Assembly: GCA_014621425.1 (NCBI GenBank)
Contig: JAANBB010000272.1
Coordinates: 1 to 55,343, forward strand
DNA from: Cylindrodendrum hubeiense
Taxonomy: Eukaryota > Ascomycota > Sordariomycetes > Hypocreales > Nectriaceae
DNA length: 55,343 nucleotides
Direction of reading: 5' to 3'
A model generated the notes under the pieces. That model was not told the origin of the DNA. It worked only from the letters and a program-made list of their open reading frames with translations, and ran no database searches. Both the position numbers and the translations under genes were made by a program. This document shows, piece by piece, positions 45,885 to 55,343 of this stretch (positions are counted from its first letter, which is position 1; each line of letters starts with the position of its first letter).

Positions 45885-46957
45885 ATGTCCAACACGTACG
45901 CAACAAAGGGCCTCCCGCTCCCGCCACCCGTCTCCAAGACGACGCTGCCTATGGCCGGCCTGCTCGTCGACGTCTACGGCCTTGACGAGCTGCCCTCCGG
46001 CTCCACCGCCGCTCCGGCCCCGGCCCCGGTGACTTGCCTCTGGCTCCTCCACCCCCGCACCCGCACCCGAGGGCGGATGCACGACATCGCCAGCCGAACC
46101 CTGGCCGCATGGCACGCCCGCGACGCCTCGGCGGCCCGCGGCCTCGTCGCCCTCTCCTTGACATGCCCAACCACGGCTCACGGCTCGTGAGCGAGCAGGC
46201 CAACCTGGCGTGGGACGGCGGCAACGCGAGCCATGCGCTCGACATGCTCGGCATGGTCAAGGGCGGCTGCGCCGATATGCGCGGCCTGATGGACCTGGTT
46301 GCGGGATATCTCGGCCGCGAGGTCGATGCTCATGTGTGTTTGGGGTGGAGTCTGGGCGGGCATAGTGCCTGGCAGGCCTGGGTTGGCGAGGAGAGGATTG
46401 ACGCTGCTGTGGCGGTCGTTGGGTGCCCCGACTTCATGGGTGAGACTTACTTACTCATGACTTATGGTATATCATGAATGTCGCTAATATTCGTAGGCCT
46501 CATGAGGGACCGTGCTGTGTCGACTGAGCTCGACTACGGCGCCTCATTCCTCGGCAGCAAGTACTTCCCCCCGGATCTCATCGCCACCTGTCTCGCCTAT
46601 GACCCAAAGGCCATCCTCTTCGGCACCACCACGGTGCCTGCCGTGCCGCTCACCACCTCGGAGCAGACTCGCCTGCGGCCGGTGCTCGACGCGCGTGTCC
46701 GAGGCAAGCGATTGCTGCTATGCTCAGGCGCCGAGGATGCGCTGGTGCCGTATGTCAACGGCCAACCGCTGATCGAAGTGCTGAAGGAGGCGGTCGGTAC
46801 GGAGGGCTGGTATAGAGAGGGCAAGGTGGTGCTCGAGGATCGCGTGTATGAGGGCATTGGGCATCGATTCAGTGCTGGCATGGTGGAGGATGCGGTGAGG
46901 TTTTTGGTTGAGGCTGTGGAGGCGGGACCCAGAGGGAGGAGGGAGGAGAAACTGTAG
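45885..46957 (+). CDS. Alpha/beta hydrolase with a one-base frameshift
   Basis: Two exons (45885-46439, 46497-46957) cover a protein of about 338 residues, but total coding length is 1016 nt, one short of a multiple of three. The reading frame shifts at 46158-46160: upstream it reads ARGLVALSL, downstream DMPNHGSRLVSEQANLAW. One extra base after 46159 would give the family form ALSxDMPNHGSR. All catalytic elements remain on the coding side: nucleophile elbow GWSLGGHS (about residue 152), acid SGAEDALVPY, and histidine EGIGHRFSAG. The substrate is unknown. It has no signal peptide. Either the gene is newly broken or the base was lost in sequencing. It converges on the DUF218 gene, 86 bp away. 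Confidence 0.75.
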
Positions 46958-47043
46958 AACGAATAGATTATAGATGTTTTCTATAGAGTATAGATTTATT
47001 ACACGTCTATTCTATATATCCCATAACGATCTGGACTACACCA

Positions 47044-47873
47044 TCACCACGGCCGAACAGCATCCTCATCCAACACCTCAAACCCGCCCTCCGCCTTCAA
47101 CACCAGCCCTCCACGATCCCCCCCGTCCTCTCCAAACACGCTCTGCGAAACTTCCCACGGGTTTCTCTTCGCCCTCTTCCCCGCAAGGCCCGCTCCTCTC
47201 CCATGCGGATCGCTTACCCATTCTCCCATGGCCATCCCCACGCCCCTCATAGCGTCTGCTTTATCGGAGCCGGCCGTCCCTCCGACCGCAAGAGCCGCCA
47301 TGCCCGGCGGATCGATCCCGATGAATGAGACACGCTCTAACGGAAATCCAATGGCTGTACAGTGACCGTCGACGAGGCGCTGCTTCTTGAACCCGTGGCT
47401 TACGATGGTCATGTGTGTGGGCCATGCTTGAAAGCGAGTGAAGAAGAGCGTGAGCGTGAAGAGTATGTTGTAGTATGAGTCCAAAGCGCGCTCTTCGACT
47501 ATTATCTCGTCGTCTGAGACATTGCCTGGTAGTAAGCCCCAGTGTCCGTTCTCCGCTGCGATGTTGGCGTAGCTCTGCGCCTCGGACAACTGCGTCTCTT
47601 TTCTCGTGGGCCCTCTATCACCACATGGCGTGAGTTAAGCAACTCCAAATTCAGATTGTCTCACAAGCCTTACCCCGAGAACATCAAAACGGCACCCTCC
47701 CGATCATCAGCGAGACGTTTCACCCCGGCCTTGATGTGCTCGATAAACGTATCCGTCTCACCGTGCTGAAAATCGGCGATAAGCCACTCCGCCTCGTTGC
47801 GGCCGCGGGACGGGCCGCCGAGCCAAATGCCGTGGCCGCAGACGACGATGAGGTGCGTGCGGGGACCAGGCAT
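47044..47873 (-). CDS. DUF218 (YdcF-like) domain protein
   Basis: Two exons (47674-47873, 47044-47614) with a 59-nt intron encode 256 residues. The N-terminal LIVVCGHGIWLGG, the central SGGPTRKETQLSEAQSYANI (rebuilt by splicing), the EERALDSYYNILFTL segment and the later MTIVSHGFKKQRLVDGHCTA are the conserved points of the fungal DUF218 branch. Bacterial DUF218 proteins bind nucleotides or act in envelope metabolism; the fungal ones are uncharacterised. No membrane segment or signal peptide is seen, so it is probably soluble. It ends 86 bp from the convergent hydrolase, so their transcripts may overlap. Confidence 0.87.
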
Positions 47874-48286
47874 TTTGGGAATGGGTTGGTTGAGGTGATG
47901 ACTTCATTGATTAGGCTGGCTGGTTCTTTTGGTTTCAAAGATAAGGGTCTGATCATGTGATGTCAGGTTAGTTGCGACTGCGACGCTGTGGGCGAGGCAT
48001 CTAAAGCAGAGAGAAGTGCGACATAGCTGGCGAGGCGCAAAGTTTAGGTGAGGGTGGAAATAAGACGTGTTATATGTGTCCGTTTCCGTGATATGAACGG
48101 ATGGACAAGCGCACTGATAATAAGATTCAAGACCATATTCTCCAACGGCATTATAATATACAGTCAGGTTCTTTCAGCCTCCATAGTGCTTGCGTTCCTA
48201 CTATGCATCCCCATCCCAACCCGTCTCTAGTAGTACATGGTCGCAGATATTTAAGCACATCTTAGCACATCTCAAGTCTGCTGTCC
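47874..48286. other. Short intergenic region between the DUF218 and FOL3-like genes
   Basis: This is the DUF218 promoter side and the 3' end of the FOL3-like gene. It is AT-rich from about 48050 to 48290. No gene is seen. Confidence 0.4.
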
Positions 48287-50344
48287 CTAAGAATCTCGTC
48301 GACCCGTCGTCAACTTCTCTGCAAAGGGGTCATCCGGTGATCCCTTGCCATCCTTCCTCTGGGCTACACGGTTCGCCTTGACGTCGTTCGACTCTTCAGC
48401 CGCAGCCGCCTCTTCCACAGTCGGTTCCCATGAGACGTCAGAATTGTTCTCCGCAGTGGGATCGACGCTCTCTGGTCGTTCAGGCACGATGAAAGGCGAC
48501 TTTGCCGCCTCCCTTGGCTTTCGCGGCCGTCCGAGGATCTTCCAGTGTCCCATGAACTTCTTGTGGGGCACCGCATGCCGGCCCCTGATCTGGAGCATGG
48601 CCTTTTGATACTCCTCCCGGTGCTTAGCGGCCTGCTTCTTGACGTCTTCAAGCTTATCAGCGAGACTACTGACGGCCTCATTGGATGATTGGGAGGAGTC
48701 GGTGGAGCTTTGTTTCATGTCGTTCTGGATGACAGAAATAGTTTTCCGGTAACCCTCCGCTTGTGTCTTGTGGTATGCGGCTTTCCGCTGCAGCTCTGAC
48801 GTCTTGGTCGAAACATCTGGAGAGTTGGCCTTGCCGCCATCGTGTACGTCGGCAAAGGTCTTGTTGCGTACAGGTGATAGGTGCCAGTGCCGTCGGGCCT
48901 GCTTAAACTCCCTTTCCTCCTCTTCCGTCAACTTCCGCTCTTGGGAGAGCTTGGTGTATCGATATAGCTGTGATCGTCCGGGCCTGCGAGTTCCAAGCTC
49001 TCGCTTCCGGCGGATACCCTCGAGCTTGAACAGATCCCTGATAAGGTAGAGACTACCAGTTACCACAACGGGGCCATCCTCTCCAGCTTTATCACACGCC
49101 CATTGCAACGCAGCTCCAACTTCGGGCTCACCAGTGTAGATCTGATCAGAATTCTGGACAATGGGCTCGGCATATTCCGCACCGTAATTGGCAGGGGCGG
49201 GCGCAGGGTCGTTAGGGCCCTGGGTAAATTCCACAAAGGCAAGGTTGTCTTGGGGCCGGACAACCTTTTTGATAATCTGATCAAAGGGTTTGTGTTTGCT
49301 TGACGACATTCCCATGACCCAGGTCACTGGTTGTGTGTCCTTTCGAAGCCACTTGTCGACATGACTAACAAGCCCTTCAATTCCTAGCATGTTGTGAGCT
49401 CCATCGACCAGGATATTTCGATCTTCTTTGCCGGAAATCTCTGGTGAAACTTGGACCTCCTCCATTCGACCAGGCAGGTAGGGCTCAGTGGCCAGTAGTT
49501 TGTCGAGATTGATCTCCTTGTGAGGAAACATATGTCTAAAGGCCAGGGCTGCGCATAGTAGGTTCTGGATCTGGTAGCTTTCAAGCTTCCACTTCTCGTT
49601 GTTAAGAGTCAATAGGAAGGGCTCTGCCTTCCAGGTGAGGATGAGATCGGTTCCCACCTCGCGAGCGTGTTCTCTGAGTACCCGTACGACGGATGGGGGG
49701 TTGGTATGGTCGACAATACAGGGAACGTTCTTTTGCATGATTCCAGCCTTGACTTTGGCAATATTCTCAAGGCTGTTTCCGAGATACTCTTGATGGTCGA
49801 GGCCAATCTTGGAGATAACAGTAACAGCCTTCTGCTTCATGGCATTGGTGGCGTCAGTGGCTCCGCCCATGCCGACCTCGACGATTCCGTATGGGACGTG
49901 CATCTTTTCGAACACTCGAAAGGCTGTGGCCGTCTCGAGCTCAAAGGGTGATAAGGTCTCGGGGTCTTCGCCGTGTCGGAACTTCCAGCCGGAGGCGATG
50001 CGGTCCCACTTGGCCTGGACATGATTCTTCTCCATCTCATACATACGCGGATTCACATAGAGCCCATTGATAGTGACGCCATTGTAGCTTTCTGGGAAGG
50101 CAGGTGACGTGTAGCTGCCATACCCAATGCCTCCGAGCTTGAAGAGACCGCCGAGAAAAGTGCAGATAGAGCCTTTGCCATTGGTGCCGGCAACATGAAC
50201 GCCCTTCCACTCCTGGGTGGCCGGGACGACTCTGTTGATCCGATCGAGGCCGAGGCGGATATCCCGATAGCCGGCCTTCCTCTTGCCAGATAGAGCGCGA
50301 TAGATGCGGCTAATAACGAGTTGGATATCCTGAGAGGAGGGCAT
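48287..50344 (-). CDS. FOL3: Dihydrofolate synthase / folylpolyglutamate synthase-like, with long C-terminal extension
   Basis: Single exon, 685 residues from ATG 50344 (MPSSQDIQLVISRIYRAL). Residues 1-440 are a FolC-type Mur ligase: VHVAGTNGKGSICTFLGG is the P-loop, YTSPAFPESYNGVTIN and EVGMGGATDATNAM follow, then SKIGLDHQEYLGNS, LPGRMEEV, ILVDGAHNMLGIEGL. These enzymes add glutamate to dihydropteroate or folate with ATP. The closest fit is yeast Fol3, but FPGS activity is possible. Residues 440-685 are extra: Lys/Arg/Glu-rich coiled-coil sequence, a KILGRPRKPREAAK motif that resembles an AT-hook, and a disordered acidic tail. The family core is normally about 430 residues, so this fusion is unusual. 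An out-of-frame upstream ATG at 50357 overlaps the start. Confidence 0.88.
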   Translation of the reverse strand: MPSSQDIQLVISRIYRALSGKRKAGYRDIRLGLDRINRVVPATQEWKGVHVAGTNGKGSICTFLGGLFKLGGIGYGSYTSPAFPESYNGVTINGLYVNPRMYEMEKNHVQAKWDRIASGWKFRHGEDPETLSPFELETATAFRVFEKMHVPYGIVEVGMGGATDATNAMKQKAVTVISKIGLDHQEYLGNSLENIAKVKAGIMQKNVPCIVDHTNPPSVVRVLREHAREVGTDLILTWKAEPFLLTLNNEKWKLESYQIQNLLCAALAFRHMFPHKEINLDKLLATEPYLPGRMEEVQVSPEISGKEDRNILVDGAHNMLGIEGLVSHVDKWLRKDTQPVTWVMGMSSSKHKPFDQIIKKVVRPQDNLAFVEFTQGPNDPAPAPANYGAEYAEPIVQNSDQIYTGEPEVGAALQWACDKAGEDGPVVVTGSLYLIRDLFKLEGIRRKRELGTRRPGRSQLYRYTKLSQERKLTEEEEREFKQARRHWHLSPVRNKTFADVHDGGKANSPDVSTKTSELQRKAAYHKTQAEGYRKTISVIQNDMKQSSTDSSQSSNEAVSSLADKLEDVKKQAAKHREEYQKAMLQIRGRHAVPHKKFMGHWKILGRPRKPREAAKSPFIVPERPESVDPTAENNSDVSWEPTVEEAAAAEESNDVKANRVAQRKDGKGSPDDPFAEKLTTGRRDS

Positions 50345-51096
50345 GGTAAGACGGCATCTCACCGGGCCCGCCGCGGTGATCAGGTGCCGAAGAGGCTATG
50401 TATGTGAGAGATGGGACAATCTCAGAGTCGATTGACAGGATGAGATACGGTGCCGGTGAGATCTTGGAGTGGAATGGTAACATGAACTGATGAATGAATC
50501 CATCATCATAGCCCATTAATTTTCGCTGCGGCGTGGGAGTCTGGCAGATGGCCCCACCTGAGGTTATGTGCCACATCCAAGCCACGCACCCATGCCCCAC
50601 CTAGGAGCAGGGTATTGTGGCTGTGTACATGTGTGTGAATCCCGAACCTTTCCCAGCCAAGATTTGATAATGCATGTTAGCCCCGACAGGTCGCATGGTG
50701 TATTGTGCAGGCAACTCATCAGAAACCTTAACAGTTACCATCACAAACACAAGCATCGATGCATGCAGGCAGGGACGGGCCATTAAACCAAGAACGGGAA
50801 CTGGCCACCCGCCGTGATTCGCGCCTCCCTTCTTCAAACCTTTCCACTGGCCATCTCGCCTCCCGCCCCCGCGAAAAATTAACAATTAACCCCCCAGCGC
50901 GCGAGCGTCTCCCGTCGCTTGTCACCCGGTCTCCCGACTGTGAATCCATCCTCCTCCACCGTCCGACTTCACGCTCCAGGCAGCGTTATCACCACCTGCG
51001 CCGCCCAACTCCCGCGACCATCCTCAGGGCTTCTCGCCAACGATCCATCTCTTGCGCTCTTTGTTTCTCGCTTCTGATTTCCCATTCCTGCGAACA
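50345..51096. promoter_or_regulatory. Divergent intergenic region of the FOL3-like gene and the disordered-protein gene
   Basis: This 750-bp region lies between divergent starts. It holds a 15-codon uORF that overlaps the FOL3-like start. The right half is CT-rich and probably the leader of the next gene. Confidence 0.45.
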
Positions 51097-52953
51097 TGGG
51101 CCTCCCGTAAGCCAAATCCTTTTTTTCCTGCCCAGCTTGCCGCCGTCGCGCCAGCGCATCGCAGCGCAGCCGTACTCCCCTGGTCCGCATTGGGGATGGA
51201 TCTCGTCGCCATCGCCATACCACGTCAGCGCATCTTGGATCGCGTCGCGACCGTGATTGCACCCCGCAGCCACTCAATCATGCGTGGCGATGCTTTCCGT
51301 TAATTATGTCGCCGTCACGTCGGGCGCAATTTCGTGGGACTCGTGCACTGATTAAACGCGATCCTCTACAGATTATTCGTCGCCCCTGTCGAGTCGGACT
51401 TACCATCCAAGGCTGCAGACAAGAACGGCGCGACATCACCATCACGCTCCGGCATCCGGCGTCATGCGCGCCCAGACTCCCGTGAACGCCGGGCGGCCAT
51501 TCGACGTCACATGTCGATTCGCGATCGACTGGCCAACGGCTCTCTACGACAATCAAGTTCCCTATCTGGCAGCGGCCGCCCGAGCGTGTCCACCCGGCTC
51601 CCCGGCGAGCCTGTGAATATTGGTGACTTCCAGTCCGAGGACCAACGTGCAAGGCCATTCCGCGAAGTGTTACGGGAGATGGTCAGAAGCGACGATCGAA
51701 GCAGGGAACGATTCGAGGAACAGCTCCACAGCCTGTTCAGTGGCGACACCCGTCAAGACAGACCAACGGAGAACAACGACTTCCAGGATGTCGCTGCGAC
51801 TATCGGATGGTGGACAGGCGATCCTTTCCCGCACCTAACCCGCACCCGGATTGTAAGCTCCCCTAATACTTCTTTTCGTCTCCGACATTACATGGCTCCT
51901 TCACTCCACCGGCTTCGTGATTACACCTTCCGGACCTTGATGGCTAACAACCGACTCCAGACTGGATCTCTTGATTCCCGGCATGATGGTGACATCCGCC
52001 CGCGCTCGCGTCAGCGAATCTCCCCATTAGTGCAGCAGCCGACCCTGCCTCGCCCTGGGTTAGAAACGAATAGTCTAAGACGCCGAAGGACAGAGCCTCG
52101 TAACCGTGCACCTATGTCAGAGTTAGATGGCAGCGAAGGTCGACGCAACGCGATTCTCCAGCGAATGCGGGGAGTGGACGGGCTCGGGGATCGTGACAGG
52201 AGTCTTAGTCCTGAGGGGTGGGATACCCTTTTGACCACATTGACACCTGATCCTCAACCGCCCAGCGCGGGCTCATCCTTCCACTCCACCGTAGCTTCAC
52301 AAAGCGCCGGTGTATCTTCGAGCACGTCGTTAACCGGGCCCGGGTCCGGCGATCTAGTAGGACCTGACCAGGCATGCGAGTCTGGATGTGAGAATTCAGA
52401 CACAGAGGGAGCTGACCATGATCAACCTGACTCTGGACGAATTCATCGTCGCTGGGATGAGATGCGGCGTGTTCGGGTGCGAGTCCCCGATTACAACCTC
52501 GATGGGCCGGTGGATGGGCCGGTGGATGGGCCGGTGGACGGGCCGGCGGACGGACCTTTCAGTCGGCGCGGGGCAACCATCTCCGAGCGTTCGGCCGCCA
52601 GACTACGCCGGGCCCGGAATGGCCTAGCGACGAACCAGCGGGAAACAGGAGACGAGTTGATGGAGGACGCCCTCTCAACCGGACCCCTGTCCCTCTCACA
52701 CCTACGCGGACCTCGACATGGATGGGTTGGGCATTTGTCGGTGGGCACCTCGGACGACGAACAGGGAACGGACCGCCGGAGCCTGAATCGGGAGAGCTCT
52801 GCAACATCAGCAAACAACACGACCCCAGGGGATGAGGAGTGGGCAGGCATGCAGCGCATCGTCCGCAGCCTGGCTCGACGGGAGGATATACCGGATGAGT
52901 GGTGGGCTGAGGCTGGCCTCAGCAGAACGCTCCCGCCGGATGGAACAGATTAG
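51097..52953 (+). CDS. Conserved-looking disordered protein, function unknown
   Basis: I reconstruct three exons: 51097-51107 (only 11 nt, MGLP), 51372-51852 and 51961-52953, giving 494 residues. The first intron is 264 nt; the second is 108 nt with GTAAGC, GCTAAC and CTCCAG and no stop, so the frame reads straight through it. The joined N-terminus MGLPLFVAPVESDLPSK is protein-like. The protein is Arg/Ser/Asp-rich and largely disordered. A DGPV tetrapeptide repeats about four times near residue 345 (12-bp minisatellite). The C-terminal EEWAGMQRIVRSLARREDIP, then DEWWAEAGLSRTL, is the most conserved-looking part and could be a binding peptide. I do not recognise the family. Without splicing, the ATG at 51511 would give 480 residues. 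Confidence 0.65.
52501..52556 (+). repeat. 12-bp coding minisatellite (DGPV units)
   Basis: Four and a half tandem copies of GATGGGCCGGTG, the later ones with GAC and GCG changes, keep the frame and encode DGPV/DGPA units. Confidence 0.85.
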
Positions 52954-55343
52954 AAGGCTGGGTAGGCCATGTTACGAATTTCTTTGACAGCGACTGTTGG
53001 AGGAGGTGAAACTGGGAGAACCGGAAGAGACCAGGGAGGATCCAAAACGGCCGAGCGATTGGAGATGGCAGGGGATGGCGTGCTGTATCATATTGGAGTA
53101 TTTTGGGAATTGGTTTCGGCTTGCGATGGGTTTCTCGGTTGACCTAACCGTGGTTATTAATGGGTTAAGCGAACAGCATAAATGAATGCAAAAAGGTCAC
53201 CCAAGGTGGGACTGTTTTTCTGGCATGGCCATGTTTGGATATCAGTTTCAAATGTTTTGTTGCAAATTCTGAAGTATATGCACTGAACATGTCTGTCGCG
53301 TGGTTGGTCAAGCATGAGTTAGGACTTGCGTGGGCATGTTTTACACACATAGCTTCCCTCAGGCACCGCCCGAACTGTTTCACCCAGTGACGAATCCAAT
53401 TGCCGAGAAAGGCAATGTTTTGAAGAACCCTGGCCTGAGGCGATGGGTTGAATTACTTGGGCTTGCCTGGTTGCCTGGTTCTCGGGACGGATGCTTGCTC
53501 TCCGGATCTGCGAATCGGGATTGGGAGCAAGGGTTACGCGACATGCGGGCGGGCACATGTTGCCGATAAGTTATGCCATCTATCTGCGTAGCTGCTTCTC
53601 ACCGCCCTGGGTTTAGGTGATGGTTGGAGGCACTGATTCGCGAGCTATTAACCTTTCCCGCGTGGCCTAGCGGTTTGGCGGTTTGGGAAGAGTGGAGAGC
53701 AGGTAAGCAGTCAAGGCTCAAGGCATTGACGGCATCCCTGGCCGACGCCACGAGACATCGTCATGCCAGCGTCACGTCACACTGGCGCTGGACGGAACGC
53801 ATGGATGCAACAGGAGACCCCTCTGGACCGCACCCTGGCCAGTTCCCCTCCCGCGTGATGTGCAAAAGGCGATCGGCAGGGAGCCGTGATGGACAGGGCC
53901 CGGTTGTGTAGGCACATCTCTCAGTAGCAGGCTCAGCTCTCCAAGGGAAGGCGACGTGGCGAGGCACACCAGATCGGAGGATTGCAGCGACTTAAAATTT
54001 ACCTGGGTAGGCTAGATGAGCTCCCCATGCCCGATGGGCATAGACAGGCCAGGATGAGTCGCATTAGCGGCGTGAGGCTAAGGCAATAGTAGAGAGATAG
54101 TTGGCTGGTTGGTCGATGCCATCATTTGTCATGGGTGGGATGGATGCTGAGAAGGGAGAGAGGCGCCAGTTGGGGCGTCAATGGAGCAGGCTGAAAGAAA
54201 AAGAGTCGGCTCTGGTTTCTTGGATGGAGGTGATGAGTTGTTTATCGGCGACAGAAGAGTCGTCATCATTTGGGATTACTCCGGATGTCTTGATTGATTG
54301 TCTCTGGACTAACCAGAGACGAGTGCTTAATCAAGCCACACGGTGATAGCGGGCTGAGACATGGATTCCCGAGGGACGAGCGTGGGTATACGGTTTTGGA
54401 AACAGTAATTAGTCGAGTCTCGAGAAGGGAATCCGAGGGAGGATATGTGGCACCTGGACACCTACTCCGTACGGAGTACCTACTGCGTAGTAATGCACTG
54501 ATATCCTGGGGGTGGTAAGCCGTTCATCCGTTCCCTGGGCCTAGCCTTTGTCTTGGAGTCGGAGCGCATTCTTGCCATTGACTTGAGGGATTGTGGCGCC
54601 TGGGGAAGACGCCCAATGGGGACAAGAAGTGAGACCTGCTCACCTCGGGCACCATGAATGTGTTTGCATTACAGATTACATGACATGACATGGGCGTGAT
54701 CTGGATGCTGTTGTTGTGCTCTGCTCCGACGCCATTTCTCGAGTTCGAGTGCCCCTGCAGAGAGAGAAGCAAAAGAAAGGCACGGGTAATTTAGAGAGCC
54801 GGGCATTAGGATCTAGACCAGCCTGGGCCCTTGTCTTTGATTGTCTTGGACTCTTGCTCGTGGTGATTTCGGGTGCCCGTCGGGCGTGGAAACAGGCGTG
54901 AAAAAAGGCTCCATTAGAAGCTAGCCACATCAACTGTGGGGAACTCGGAGCGGATGGGAAGGCCGCCCAAGAGCCAGTGGGGAAACCGGAAGATTGGAAG
55001 AGCTGGTGGAGAAGAAGGGCCGGTCTCCAGTACGTACTGCAGTACCTGCAACACCTGCGACGCCTGCAACGCCTGCAACGGCCTGCAATGTACGGTAAAC
55101 CTCACTGCCGGGCGTGCTGTAAACCAGGTACAGTACTCGAGCGAGTGTACTATGTACGCCCGAGCACCGCTCGTACCCGCCGCGCCCCTGGGGCCTGGGG
55201 CCTTGGAGCCCTGGGGGCGGTACAGCCGCAGGTTTGTTCCAGCGCAGTCCAGCGCCCTGCAGCGCCCGTGCCGATCCCTGGAATAGCCGCCGGGCGGCAC
55301 CAGCACGCAGCCCAGTGCCCACCCACCGCCGTGCCTCCGTACC
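52954..55343. other. Right edge without a supported gene
   Basis: About 2.4 kb of low coding character. At 54463-54478 lies a perfect 16-bp palindrome TACTCCGTACGGAGTA. At 55043-55087 there are short CCTGCAACG-type direct repeats. Long frames at 54914-55322 on both strands come from these repeats and GC-rich sequence. A TGGCCTAGCGGT string at 53664 looks like a pol III A box but has no B box after it. Confidence 0.45.

Noticed and set aside
53655..53730. Possible tRNA at TGGCCTAGCGGT
   Set aside because: An A-box-like string only; no B box or cloverleaf follows.
54914..55322. Overlapping 130-codon frames on the minus strand
   Set aside because: Generated by CCTGCAACG-type repeats and GC-rich sequence; no domain.
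1..55343. Secondary-metabolite cluster, CRISPR array or intact transposon
   Set aside because: No synthase, tailoring set, regularly spaced repeats, terminal repeats or transposase/reverse-transcriptase motifs were seen.

Overview
The window is genomic DNA from a filamentous ascomycete. Genes carry short spliceosomal introns (mostly 49-110 nt) with GTAAGT-like donors, CTAAC-like branch sites and CAG/TAG acceptors. Third codon positions are GC-rich. The proteins are typical of Pezizomycotina, probably Sordariomycetes; that rank is an inference from protein style, and the species cannot be named from sequence alone.

Layout. Positions 1-13 kb are gene-poor and partly AT-rich. They hold an orphan ORF (3.7-4.5 kb), an ACS-family MFS transporter (5.9-7.6 kb), a protein-kinase-like relic with in-frame stops (8.95-9.84 kb) and a PhnB/glyoxalase-fold protein (10.1 kb). 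From 13 to 35 kb is a dense housekeeping block: a C2H2 zinc-finger protein, BZZ1 (F-BAR/C1/SH3) divergent from the peroxisomal oxalyl-CoA synthetase PCS60, a small acidic protein with an apparent frameshift, a YciI-domain protein, a DUF2408 protein divergent from ribosomal P1, a UBA/zinc-finger/UBX protein divergent from a VAP/Scs2 protein, and a sphingolipid delta-4 desaturase. An AAAP amino-acid transporter follows (36.5-38.2 kb). Then comes a 5.4-kb stretch with no convincing protein gene but one tRNA-like sequence. From 43.6 to 53 kb are ICE2, an alpha/beta hydrolase with a one-base frameshift converging on a DUF218 protein, a FolC/FOL3-type ligase with a long C-terminal extension, and a disordered protein carrying a 12-bp coding minisatellite. 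The last 2.4 kb has no gene I can support.

How the genes relate. There is no metabolic gene cluster, CRISPR array, complete transposon or viral segment. Several genes touch ER and lipid biology (VAP, desaturase, ICE2) or peroxisome and actin functions (PCS60, BZZ1), but this looks like ordinary fungal gene order, not a dedicated system. Intact genes were reconstructed by joining exons so that the coding length is divisible by three and family motifs are continuous. Two genes (21.2 kb and 45.9 kb) miss this by exactly one base.

The most noteworthy signals are the kinase relic whose five stops all fit C-to-T changes, the two single-base frameshifts, the FOL3 extension with an AT-hook-like motif, a degenerate tRNA-derived sequence with an A-tract, and a recurring intergenic motif TACTCCGTA that forms a perfect 16-bp palindrome near the right end. 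I found no clearly new biological system.
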